Below are positions 1-9,581 of a stretch of DNA of 64,000 nucleotides, piece after piece. Origin of the DNA: Anthostomella pinea (taxonomy: Eukaryota; Ascomycota; Sordariomycetes; Xylariales; Xylariaceae); contig CAUWAG010000003.1 in the NCBI GenBank assembly GCA_963556695.1, positions 248,001 to 312,000 on the forward strand, in the 5' to 3' direction. Each line of letters opens with the position of its first letter. Positions within the stretch are counted from its first letter, which is position 1. The position numbers and the translations under genes are program-made. The notes below the pieces were generated by a model. That model searched no databases. It had not been told where the DNA came from and was given only the letters and a program-made list of their open reading frames with translations.

Positions 1-403
1 ATGCTTGGATACTAGCTATCAATCATGGCAGGTCATGTAAGAGTAGGTGACTTGACGCTACTGGCGCGGATGTCAATCAAGGTCCACTCGTTACTTCATC
101 GACTAAGGAGTCCATTTCCCCTATTCCACCACGGAGAATATCTCATTGCCAGGTCATGGGCACAACAGCGTTTTGCAGTGGAATAAGCAGGTTTCCAAGG
201 GATTATTCCAATCTATTAACTCAAGGCTGGTGTTATATCAGCTGATTATGCAATTGATCAATTCCACCACTTGACAGTGATCTTCGGCTTCATCGTGGGC
301 TGGGCGACGGCATCATGGCCGCGTGCTACACCGCTGACTTGTAGTACATATAGGGTCTGACCTGTATACTCCTAGAGCCTACTGCCAATCAGCTACAACA
401 GCA
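1..403. other. 3' flank of the lyase gene, no gene seen
   Basis: Normal-GC sequence downstream of the minus-strand lyase stop codon. I see no convincing coding frame, RNA gene or repeat. It may carry the 3' UTR of the lyase gene and the edge of a neighbour outside the window. Confidence 0.5.
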
Positions 404-3361
404 CTAGTCTGTCTGACCAGATGTTCCTAATGCATACGCAACCTGGGCAAGAAGTTCGATACCAGCGAGGCCGTACAGAGCCGCATCGTTCGTAGCAAGC
501 CAGGCAGCCTCGTCGACGGGAGCAAGCACATGACTGCCGGATAACGACTCGCTCGCCCACGCCGCACCTGGAGCCAACCCATCCGTGTTGAAGAACTCGT
601 TCCAGGCACGCTCCGCGAGGGTCGAGTTGTCAAGGACCCTGGCAGCATAGGCTGTCAAACGGGAGTGTCCCTGCCTGAGGTTCAGAGTGCCGAAACTGAC
701 GCCGTACCGTGCCTCCTGTTCGGTAGCTCCGGCCCCGTAGTAGTAACAATAGTCAAGCCAGACGCTCTCGAATCCCGCCAGCATGTCCTCGCCCAGGTAT
801 TCGTTGATCTGCGCAATGATTTCCGGCAGCCCGAAGCTGGCTGAGAGGTGGGATACGGTGACATTGCCAAGGTTCTGGGGGTCGGTTGCTGGTGGTGAGA
901 TGGCCCCCGTGTAGATATTGTATAGACCGAGTCCGGTGACGAAGCCGTTCGTCAGGTTCGCGATCCCCTGCATGCTGGTACTCAGCTTCGACCTCGCCTC
1001 TTCCCACCGCGGTCCTCGCCGCTCCCACTCAAGCAGCCACGTCGCCGCGAGGCCTGACCAGTCGAGGCCTAGGTCGAGATCGATGGCCGTCGGATCAGCC
1101 ACGTACGTTCCGTTGTCTTGTCTGACCTTGCGCCTCGGATCGACGGTGATGAAGGCCTGGTCCGCGTCCATGAGCTCGTGCATCAGTTCGCCCACGCGCT
1201 CGTCGCCGCCGGAGAGGTAGTAGAATATCTGGCTGTAGATAGGCGTCGACACGCGGATCTGCTTGGAACTGTCGCCCCAGTGCTGCACGCCATGGCGCGT
1301 TCCGAACCCCTTGTATGGTCCTATGTGGTATACGTCAACTTCTCTGGTATGGCGCGTATGCGCTTCGGCAAACCGATACACGTCCGAACGGCCTGTTCGG
1401 AGGAAGTAATTCCAGAAGAAGAGGTCGGGAGACAACTCGGAATTATCCCACGCGTATCCCCCAACATCGTAACGCCAGGTGTGGCGATCTTCATCATAGG
1501 TGTGCATGACGTCCCCATGATCCCAGAAACCATACCATCGCCTCTGCTCCACCTGGCCCTGATAGTACTTGATGAGAAAGTCAAGATGCGTTTCGACGGT
1601 CTGTGCAGAGGCCGTGGCGTTATCTGGAACATCCCAGTAGGTGCCCACGGCGTTCGTCTTCTTGATGAGTTCTGGTTCAGCGACCAAGAAGGGCGGCGTG
1701 TTCGTATGGTCAGTCAGAGCAGACAACACATCTGCGGGAGGCGTGCTATCGAAGGCGTATATAAAGATCTCGTTGGTTCTTGCAATTCCCTTCGGCGTGT
1801 TGTAAGCGCCTTCGTAATCCTCGTACGTGATCTCCAGGGCATCCAGTTGCTCGGCATACGTGTCTTCGCCCATGCCATCATGGAACGCCCGCAGATCCAT
1901 CGGCTCCGCAGCCGGACTGTAGAGCCACAGCGTCACCTGGCCGGTGTCCGAAGCGGCGTTACCGATGTCGATACCTGTGGGGTATCGCTTCCAGAAGTCC
2001 CGAAGACCGACGGCTAGGCCACCTGTCGTGGCACCGCCCAGATACGCCAGGCCTCCGGCCCGGGTGCCGCCGGGGATCTTGACCCAACTCTGGCCCGCCT
2101 TGGTTCGCTTCTTCAGTGTAAATCCGTCGGGTGATAGTTGCGCCAGGCTGTAGTCGTTCCAGGCGGGAATCCACTTGAGGCGCGACGTGACCCTCGAGTC
2201 CCAGGTCGCCGCGTCCGGCGTCTCTTCGCCGTTGAACTGGGCGGTGCGGACTTCCTCGCCGGGGTCCCTGCGCAGTCCTGTGATTCCTTGTACCGCCTCA
2301 CTCATGAAACCACCGTCTACACCAGCTATCCTGACATGGCGGTTGTACAGTTCCTCGCCAGCCAGGGGCACCTCGAAGCGGATTCCAATCCCTGTGATGA
2401 AGTTCTTACTGGCGTCGACGTCGTATACGAGTGTGTGGACAGCCCTGATCGCGTCCGATTCGGCGTACAGGTAGAAACGAACGATGAAGGGCAGCCAGGC
2501 CGCGTGGGCTACGCCTGAGGATTTAGGTGCGCTGATTTGGTGCTTGCCGCGGACTGTCACCAGAGCTCGCACCGAACTGTCTCCCCCGATGGATGTCTCC
2601 TCAATCACACTCTCGAAGTGGAAACGCTCGATCGAGGTGCCATTCTGCTGGGCCTCGGCATCTTCTACGATCCCGGACTGTGACTGCAGAATCAACTTGC
2701 CATTCTGTCCCACAATCTTTCCACTCGGCGTCTTGATCGTGCCGACGATGACCTTTCCTGACTTTGGAAATGAAACTGTGAGCTTGCCCGTATCCACCGT
2801 AATGGCATTATCATTGTCGGTGATGGCCATATTCGCCTGGCCTGGAGTTGGCGTCGAGGTCGAATTGCTGCCTACCCCCGACTCGCTACTATTGGAAATC
2901 CTGACTGTGAATCCATCTGGGACTGTCTCAGAGCCAGGCAAGGCGTGCCCGGTCCACTGCAGACCCAAATCAGAAGGCACTCTTCGTAGGCAATATTACA
3001 ACAGAGTAGCGGTTCGCTGAGAGACACTCCTTGGGAAGGGAAAATTCAAGAACACACATACCTTGATCGAACCATCTGCCCAGTATGCCGTAGCCCACGA
3101 CTGAATCCGCACCTCTTCGCCACTGCTAGTAGAGCCCGTGATCGAAGCTGCACCGGTATCGCCCAACCAATACCGGCCGCTGGGCCAGGGCAGTCCAAAA
3201 GTTGTGCCAAGGCTGTGAGTTTGAGTGCCCTCAAGCCACCTGACATTGACGACGTCCATCGTGCCATTCTGGTACAATGCCGACGCCGTCAGGAGATGCA
3301 GGCTGAGGAGGCTGGCAGTCGCCAGGGCTACCGGGTGCGCGTACATGATCACCGGCAGCAT
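404..3361 (-). CDS. secreted exo-rhamnogalacturonan lyase-like protein (PL26 / PcRGLX-type)
   Basis: Two-exon gene: exon 1 is 3361-3062 (100 codons) and exon 2 is 2956-404, giving 950 residues. The 105-nt phase-0 intron (2957-3061) has donor GTATGT, a CTGAT branch site and acceptor CTGCAG. Splicing joins ...YWADGSIK to WTGHALPG..., the continuous N-terminal beta-domain pattern of the PcRGLX/YetA-like family. The N terminus (MLPVIMYAHPVALATASLL...) is a signal peptide; Met6 is an alternative start. The rest resembles the three-part family: an N-terminal beta-sandwich region (about residues 30-380), a linking part, and a C-terminal alpha/alpha-toroid rich in W, Y and H (for example YDVGGYAWDNSE and RHGVQHWGDSSKQ). 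Characterised relatives (Penicillium PcRGLX, PL26) split rhamnogalacturonan I exolytically by beta-elimination, so a role in pectin breakdown outside the cell is inferred. Family assignment is from memory of motifs, not a search. Confidence 0.72.
2957..3061 (-). other. intron of the lyase gene
   Basis: Phase-0 spliceosomal intron of 105 nt. The donor is GTATGT after the AAG codon at 3064-3062, a CTGAT branch-like site lies near the 3' end, and the acceptor CTGCAG precedes the TGG codon at 2956. Without removal the exon 1 frame ends in a stop at 2996. Confidence 0.8.
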
Positions 3362-4202
3362 GGCTACGAGTGGCGTCTTCTATGAGAACAGATACCCAAG
3401 CTGCGACAGGGAAGAATGAACCGTTGTCGCTCTTATACGAGCACCAGCCATTAGCCACGGCTGGGGATGGATGGCAGGGGAGCAGCAGACCCGATCAACA
3501 CAACTACTTTACATCCTCAGCCTACTGTCTCCTCGGTTCTCAATGCGCCGAGATATTAGACTTGTGTCGGTAGATAAACAGGAAACTTCCCACTGTCGCC
3601 AATTTGGATGGCATGGCGTGCTCTGCGAGCCATGATGAGAATGTTGAGCCACTTTGGTACCGCAAAAGTCCACGAATGACTGCTGCGCCGGCAAAGCAGC
3701 CGGCTCGCCCCATATCGTCACCATGGTGCCTTGGCGAAGGCTGCGACGGGACACCCGAGGGATTGTGGGGACGTCTAGTATGGTACTCGCAGACAGGGAT
3801 CAGATAGGCTGGCAGGTGAGGTAGCATTGGCAAATGTGGAGGCTGGAGCACGTCTTCGCAGGGGAACAGGTAGGGCGACGGTGAGCCCAAGACCCCCACG
3901 AGGTCGCGAAGGGCAGGGTCACCTACAACCTACCTCATAGGCGCGTCGAGACAACATGAACAGATGGCCCCTGCGGTTGCTTGTTTGCATTGCTGCAAAT
4001 CCCTATCATTCTGTCTCTCGACGTGTCTATATGTATGCCACCATGGTGAAGAGTATATAAACGCATAATCCGGAAGTAAAAGCAACTCTTTTATGTAGTG
4101 CCAGCCGTGCAAACCGTGATGAAATCACAGCAACCCCAAGGGGTGGACATGGGAACAAGGTACCTTAATATACATAGAACCATACGTCACAGCACGCCCG
4201 CC
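3362..4202. other. intergenic region between lyase promoter and LYS4 3' end
   Basis: This 840-bp stretch holds the upstream region of the minus-strand lyase gene and the downstream region of minus-strand LYS4. Open frames of 60-120 codons exist on both strands but none looks like protein in composition or joins plausible splice sites. A TATAAA-like stretch occurs near 4052-4059. No repeat or RNA gene seen. Confidence 0.5.
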
Positions 4203-7200
4203 TTAGGCCTCGATCTTTGACTTGACCCATTTCTCGAGACCGCCCAGGGCTATCACCTCTTGCACGTTCGAGGGCAGCTCGCCGACCTTTTGTTCCCAGG
4301 AGGAGCCGTCTTTCTCCGTCACAACGACCTTGGAGCGGCGGACATCCCAGAGGAGCTTCCAGCCGGTGCGGCGGGTCAGGGGTTTCTCGGCGTCGTTCTT
4401 GTACACCTCACGGAGACGCTGTACAAGACGAGGCAACTCGACTCCGAGGAGAGCATTGTTGATGCTGTTGCGGCTGAAGATGTTGCCGAAACTACCGGCG
4501 ACGACGAGCGGAATCTGCTTGGCCAGGATGGCAGTGGCAGCTTGAATCGTGTCAGCTGAGGACTCAGAGTAGGGTTTGGGTTGAAAATTGATATTTACCT
4601 TGCTCACGGGAAGAGCCACAGCCAAAGTTGAAGCCGGCGACAAGGATATCGCCAGCCTTGGCCGTTGTACCGAACTCGGTGTCGTAGTTCTCCATACACA
4701 CCTCTCCCATCTTCTCTTTGCTGACGTTGTCTTGGTAGGTGTATTTGCCTATCCCGCCATTAGTATGAAGCCTGCCCAGTAATCAGAATTGTCGCACGTA
4801 CCCGGGTAGATGCCATCAGTGTTAATGTTGTCGCCATCACAGAAGACAATCTCGCCTTCAATCTTGTCGGGGAAGCCAGGCAGAACGTCGGTCAAGGCTT
4901 CGTCTCCAGCGGCGGCGGGGCTGGATGACTGCTCACCAGGGCCCTCGGCAGCGGCAATCAAGCTCTCGGTCTCACTAATGAATTTGTCGAAAGCATCCTC
5001 GATGGACAGCGCCTTGTCAGCGACATGGTTACCGCTTCCCTCGCCGATGATGACCTTCTCCACGCCCTCAGGTTTCTGGTACCAACCAGGACCAACAATC
5101 TTGCCCTGGAGTGCACTGGCAGCAACGACTTCAGGGCTAGCGAGGTAAGCCTTGGAGGACGTAGAACCCATACGGCCCTTGAAGTTTCTGTTACTGGCAC
5201 TGATGCCTACCTCACCGGGCTCAAGTAGGCCCGTACCAAGACCAATACACGGACCACTATGAGGAAGATCGAGTTAGTTACCACTTTTTCGATTTGTTTT
5301 GATCATATCTCGGGAGCTTTCGGCGCGGATATGTCCCGCTGGGGGGCCCAGACCCCAGGCAGTCTCAGAGAAGGAATCGTAGCGCTCGAGACATGATTAC
5401 TAGAGGAACGAATGATTCATAGATACTAACCATCCAGCAGGGAGAGCCTGGGCACCGGAGTCAAGCAAGACCTGCCAGTCACCGGCCTCCTCAGCAATCT
5501 GCTGCTCCGGTGTAGAAGCCGCAGCAATGTAGAATTTGACACCGGGAGCAATCTTGGCAGCCTCACCATCCTTGGTAGCCTCGCGGAAAACACGGGCGGC
5601 GGCGGCAAGATCAGAAGCTCTCGAGTTGGTGCACGAGACGAGATAGGCTTTGTCGAGAGCGATATTTTGTGCCTCGAGGTTCTTCAGAGGCGTAGCGACC
5701 TTGACAGAGTTGGGACCGGCCACGAAGGGGGAACTGTGGGCGTTTTATCAGTATTGCGTTCAGGGGAAAGTGAGGTTTTGGAAAGAAGCAGACTACCTGA
5801 GAGCACAAATGGCCTGCAAAAGGGAAAGCTTGCTCTTAGGATGTCTGGAAAATGTGCGAAAGGAATCGAAGCAGCTTACAGTGTGGACAGGTTGAGGTAG
5901 AGCTCCTTGGCATATTTGGCACCGGGGTCGGCGACCAGCCGGTTCGCCGCCATCTCGTCGATTCGCTCGTGGGTGATGCGATCCTTGGAAGGGGCATCAA
6001 ACATGGTCGCGGTGGTGGCCTTGGCGCGGTACCACGAGATGAGCATCTCATCGACGGGGAATAGACCTACACCACGGGTCAGAGTTTGCACGTCAATGGA
6101 TCCGTGGGTATCATTTACCGCTCAAGGCACCCCACTCGGTCGTCATGTTCGCGATGGTCAGGCGGTCGTCGATGGGGATGGTGCCCATGGTCTGTTCGGT
6201 CCCAGCAAATTCGATAGCATGGTTCAGAACCTCGTCCTTGTTGAACAATCCGCAAAGAGCAACGATCACATCCTTGCCCGTGACGCCTGGGGGGAGTAGA
6301 CCAGTGAATGTGATCTTGGCAATGAGCGGAATTTGCCACCACGTTCGGCCGGCTATAGCGCGAAGACATGTTGCGTCAGTTCCTGCTGTGTGCATTTCTC
6401 AAAAATGCAGGCAAGGTCCGGCAGAGTTACTCACTGAGGAATGTTAGCAAAGGTACAACCAAACACAGGCCAATATATGACAAAGACAGGGGTTGAAAAG
6501 GGGTGGTTTATACATGCCTGGCCCAAATACTAGCTGCGTCGGTTCGTACGACGGGTGTTCCAAGACTGGACACACCCCCGTACATGTTCGAGTGGCTGTC
6601 GCTCGCAACGGTGACTGTTCCCGGCCAGGCGTATCCTGCTGAAGCTTAGCCAGTGGCCCTTCAATGGCGAGTGTCGAAGATGTGCTGACCTTCTTCGACC
6701 ATTATCTGGTGGCCGATGCCACGGCCAGCAGGATAGAAATCGACACCATGCTTGCCGGCAAACTCCTCGATCTGGCGGTACTTGTTCAGGTTGGACTCGG
6801 ACTTGTCTGATGCACAAGAGGTTTGCGTCAATGCCCGCAGTTCCTGATTCCGCGCTCGGCAGGATTACTCACTGTTCAGGAGTCAGTCGAAGGCCGGGGC
6901 AGGTACGGGTTGGTGCAAGAGACGAGGGAAGACATGCCTCTGCACATCATGGTCGAGAGTCATGACGACCTGACGGTTGTCGTGAATCTTGGAGGCCCCG
7001 ATGTCCATGAACTTTGCAGCCACCGGCCAACTCTGTGGAAATCAGGAGTCAGCTACTACTCTTTGCAGACGACCTAGCGAGCAGAGGTAGGAAGGGAAGA
7101 GACGGCTCCTGAATTACATTGTCGTGTGTCATGACATGGTGGGGTGCGAGGGTGACATAGTCGCCGGCCGCGACCTTCTTGCCGGTGGCGAGGCCGACTG

Positions 7201-7441
7201 AGTATTGTTGGACGATCTTCTCGGTGAGGGTCTGGGGTTTGGCCGCCGCGGCGGGCTTCTGGGAGGAGAGGAGGACGTCGGCATTAGGAGTGCTCTCAAG
7301 CTGTGAATGGAAGGCGTGTTGCCTTCGAGGGCTGGAGGACGTGTATGCGCGGTTCTGGGGCACGGCTATGCGAGGCAATCGAGTTCGCGCAACGAAGATC
7401 CGAGACGGTAGCCGTGCGACAGCGACGGCGTTGAGAGCCAT
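4203..7441 (-). CDS. LYS4: homoaconitase, mitochondrial (lysine biosynthesis)
   Basis: Ten exons (minus): 7441-7118, 7032-6939, 6806-6690, 6635-6519, 6352-6119, 6066-5880, 5733-5431, 5256-4802, 4748-4599, 4540-4203. All phases agree and the total is 2,319 nt, 772 residues, the usual size for fungal homoaconitase. The Arg/Ser-rich N terminus is a mitochondrial presequence. Aconitase-family signatures follow in order: [60 protein letters not shown], the first cluster Cys in YLVSCTNSR, two more in CGPCIGLG, then [47 protein letters not shown] and the C-terminal swivel [19 protein letters not shown]. The enzyme converts homocitrate/homoaconitate to homoisocitrate in the alpha-aminoadipate pathway with a [4Fe-4S] cluster. 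Two intron positions are predicted twin introns (separate entries). Ortholog names are LYS4 (yeast) and lysF (Aspergillus). Confidence 0.95.
4541..4598 (-). other. LYS4 intron 9
   Basis: 58-nt phase-1 intron with donor GTAAAT, branch GCTGAC and acceptor TTCAAG. It joins CGSSREQ-A to [15 protein letters not shown]. Confidence 0.9.
4749..4801 (-). other. LYS4 intron 8
   Basis: 53-nt phase-1 intron with donor GTACGT, branch ACTAAT and acceptor GGATAG. It joins NTDGIYPG to [14 protein letters not shown]. Confidence 0.9.
5257..5430 (-). other. LYS4 intron 7
   Basis: 174-nt phase-2 intron with donor GTTAGT, branch ACTAAC and acceptor CATAG. It splits the Cys codon of the cluster motif CGPCIG (TG|T). 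A single canonical splice restores the motif. Confidence 0.87.
5734..5879 (-). other. LYS4 intron 6
   Basis: 146-nt phase-2 intron with donor GTAAGC, branch ACTGAT and acceptor CCACAG. It joins YLNLSTL to [12 protein letters not shown]. It is clearly longer than the 52-58-nt introns of the same gene and contains internal AG and GT pairs, but it splices in frame as a single canonical intron. Confidence 0.85.
6067..6118 (-). other. LYS4 intron 5
   Basis: 52-nt phase-1 intron with donor GTAAAT, branch CTCTGACC and acceptor GTGTAG. It joins EWGALSG to LFPVDEM. Confidence 0.88.
6353..6518 (-). other. LYS4 intron 4: second predicted [D1,2] stwintron
   Basis: A 166-nt intervening sequence of the same design. 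The exon ends TGG GCC A (6519); the external G is 6518. The internal intron is 6517-6434 (84 nt), with donor GCATGT, a GCTAAC branch site and acceptor CCTCAG. Excision joins G to TGAGTAAC (6433 onward), making a GTGAGT donor for an external intron of 82 nt with branch ACTGACG and acceptor CTATAG at 6353. Exons then read GCC A|CC GGC CGA ACG TGG TGG, giving ATGRTWW as in other homoaconitases. A GC-AG splice alone would shift the reading frame. Confidence 0.82.
6636..6689 (-). other. LYS4 intron 3
   Basis: 54-nt phase-1 intron with donor GTCAGC, a CTAAG branch-like site and acceptor CAGCAG. It joins IMVEE-G to [13 protein letters not shown]. Confidence 0.85.
6807..6938 (-). other. LYS4 intron 2: predicted [D1,2] stwintron (twin intron)
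   Basis: A 132-nt intervening sequence. The exon ends GTG CAG A (6939). The next base G (6938) is followed by an internal intron of 66 nt (6937-6872) with donor GCATGT, branch ACTGAC and acceptor AACAG. Removing it joins G to TGAGTAATCC (6871 onward), creating a perfect GTGAGT donor for a 66-nt external intron ending in ATCAG at 6807. The exons then read CAG A|AC AAG TCC, Gln-Asn-Lys-Ser, which matches the conserved VQNKSESN motif exactly. A single splice would need a GG donor, and using GC as the only donor shifts the frame. The order is inferred from sequence; no transcript data. Confidence 0.82.
7033..7117 (-). other. LYS4 intron 1
   Basis: 85-nt phase-0 intron with donor GTAATT directly after ...ACACACGACAAT and acceptor CCACAG before AGTTGGCCG. 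It joins MTHDN to SWPVAAKF, the expected family sequence. Confidence 0.9.
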
Positions 7442-8712
7442 GGCTCTCCTCTAAAGGCCAGAGTTAGTCGGGTGTCATCTTCGCGGCTGGGACGGTGGCG
7501 TACAGATATAGCCATATTGAAGGCATGGACTGGACAAGTCCGCAGTGGGTGAGATGGTGGATCGTGGGCGTGGAATTCGATATTGTCGACAGCCTCATGT
7601 TCGTTGCAGAAGCCGGCCTCGGAGCCGGGCCATGGAAAATTTCCGCTACAGGGATAGGAGAGCGCCCATCCTTTATACGAATAGCCCCGACGATATCCTA
7701 GAGTGGTCCACTAGACACTTATTACTGTAGCGGGGTGCTTGCATCTGCCCTTAGACCGGTCTCATCCATCTTCTCGCCAATGCTCACCACTTTCATCATG
7801 AAAACACATCTCCAGTTCCCTCACCGCGCCTGTCTTGCAATATCTTGATCACGGTATTCTCTGCACGCTGCTGTTTAATCATATCCACGTACCCCACCTG
7901 TTCGAATGCAGAAACATGCACACAGCGCACGATTCTGGCCACATACCCGATCATCACCCTTGGCCGCGGCATCCCTCAGTTGCCATCAACTTCTTGCGTC
8001 ACAGGACTAGAACATCCATCTATGGCAACGCCTAGACCGCAGCCATTGTCGGCCCAGGAGTATCGTTATATCCTGCCGTTTGTTGTCCTGTATGTCTGGC
8101 CTTCTTCGCCTCTTCCCATCCCACGCCTGCCAGCAGCTGGCTACTCCTCTCGACTCTCGGCCACAGGTTCTGCCCAGGTCTCCGCTGCTTGGTATGATGG
8201 CCTTCTTCGCCGCAGCTCGATCTGGGTTTTGGGTTTCGATGGCGTGATGTTCATGACATGTTTCCAAGTTCGTCCATAGGTGCCTTGTGCCATCACGGTC
8301 TGAAGCTCGCTATGCTCTATCAACGAGAACACAGAGCTCGAATCAATGTCCACTATCGTTTGCATCGATTACCACATGCTCTTTCACTCTGTTCTGTGAG
8401 CTCCGGTTTCCATTGAATCATTCTCCTCTGCTTTTGGTACGATACGAGCCGCCACTCCACGTTCCTGCGTTGTGGGCATTGGTCTTGGATATTCGAGTTG
8501 CTGGAGCTGGTTATCTTCCCGTGGTGATGCTGGAATCTAGCAGCTACCATTACCCCCAACCTTCTCAAGACAATTATTTGAATTCTGGCCCATGGTGGAT
8601 TATACTTCCATGTCCATGTCCTCCTCTATCTACATCTCCTGCCGCCCCTTTCCCCTTTTCCCCCTTTTCCCCCTTTCCCCCTTTCGATGATTTCTATTCC
8701 TTATAGCCTCCC
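7442..8712. other. LYS4 upstream region, no clear gene
   Basis: Normal-GC sequence of 1.27 kb upstream of the LYS4 start, which should hold its promoter and 5' UTR. Open frames of up to about 144 codons (7845-8279, 8287-8706) have low-complexity, intergenic-like composition and are not supported. At 8641-8692 is a strong pyrimidine tract of repeated CCCCTTTT blocks on the plus strand, a common feature just upstream of fungal transcription starts, pointing rightward. Confidence 0.45.
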
Positions 8713-8959
8713 ATGACAGCACTTCACATTTGTATTCCCTTGGCCCAATGTATTTGGTATCGAGATCAAGTCTCAGACGTGTTTCCAGTTAGCTACCACT
8801 ATCTCGATGCCACGACATTCTCCGGTAAGTCCAGCTAAATTTTACACTCTCGCGGCCTTGCTGACAATACGATGGCAACTACTGGCAGAACATTCCGAGA
8901 TCTTCTTTCATCCGCAACATGAACCTCGAAAGAGCCCAATTACCACGAACTTGCCATGA
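8713..8959 (+). CDS. possible small spliced ORF, 60 residues, unknown
   Basis: Not recognised. ATG at 8713 opens exon 1 (8713-8824). Consensus donor GTAAGT at 8825, branch TGCTGACA and acceptor GGCAG at 8888 define a 64-nt phase-1 intron. Exon 2 (8889-8959) ends in TGA. The predicted peptide is 60 residues, starts MTALHICIPLAQCIWYRDQ, and has no transmembrane or zinc motif I can name. The pyrimidine tract at 8641-8692 sits just upstream, as in many fungal promoters. It could equally be a spliced non-coding RNA or 5' leader. The splice signals are better than the coding evidence. Confidence 0.25.
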
Positions 8960-9581
8960 ACTAGATTCGGAGCCTGCGTCCATCCGAATACCTACCCCCC
9001 TCTCATGACATCGTAAGGGTAGTATGATTGCACTGGCTTCGTTGCCGCCGGCTCAGGGGTCGACCTTGGGCTACATCGAATCTACTCGACCCTCCCAGCG
9101 TTGGAACCCATCATCGCTTTCCAATCCGTAGTCCTTTGACCAAGCCTTGAAAGTCTAGATTTGGCTCGTTCTTGGATGCCGAATGGGAGAGCGGCATGTC
9201 GTGATACGTAGTGGGCGTTCTGAGTGTACCTCTGAACCGCGATGTCAAGGAGAGAGTGGATAGGAGGTGTTGTCCGGGCCACAGGCCACACACGTCACAT
9301 GCACACAGCCCTCAGCCAAGTCCACCATCCCCCACCTGTCACCTCTGACCATCCACCATCCATTGTCCACAATCGATCGGCCACCTTCGACCTCCAACCT
9401 TTTGGGTTTTCTCACCTGCACCCCCACCCAACCTACCCATTGACACACATACACAATCGCAGGTCGAGGTTCGGGTTTTGATCTCTTCTCAGCAATTGAT
9501 CCTTCATTCTCAACTCTTGCGTGCAGCCGCCATTCTGTTCAACGAGCCTCTCCGGTTTGTCAAGTAAGTATCCCTCAATCG
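8960..9581 (+). promoter_or_regulatory. promoter / 5' UTR-like region facing right, cut off by the LINE
   Basis: Normal-GC sequence with a long C/T/A-rich segment on the plus strand (about 9290-9440, many CCACC and CACCTGTC-like blocks). It is followed by a leader-like stretch ending in a consensus intron donor (CAA|GTAAGTAT at 9562-9570). The LINE starts 12-13 bp later. This looks like the beginning of a plus-strand gene whose first intron received the insertion, but no coding frame is proven here. Confidence 0.35.

Noticed and set aside
1118..2017. 299-codon ORF on the plus strand
   Set aside because: It lies entirely antisense to the well-supported lyase exon 2; long antisense frames are common in GC-balanced coding DNA.
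3509..3899. Minus-strand ORFs of 81 and 119 codons between the two genes
   Set aside because: They overlap each other in different frames and show no recognisable domain; best treated as intergenic.
6807..6938. LYS4 intron 2 as a single GC-AG intron
   Set aside because: Using AG-GCATGT with the 6807 acceptor leaves the wrong phase and loses the conserved QNKSESN sequence; only the two-step model restores it.
7845..8706. Open frames of 139-144 codons upstream of LYS4
   Set aside because: Composition is unlike protein (runs of S, P, C), with no splice context, family motif or start context; probably promoter sequence.
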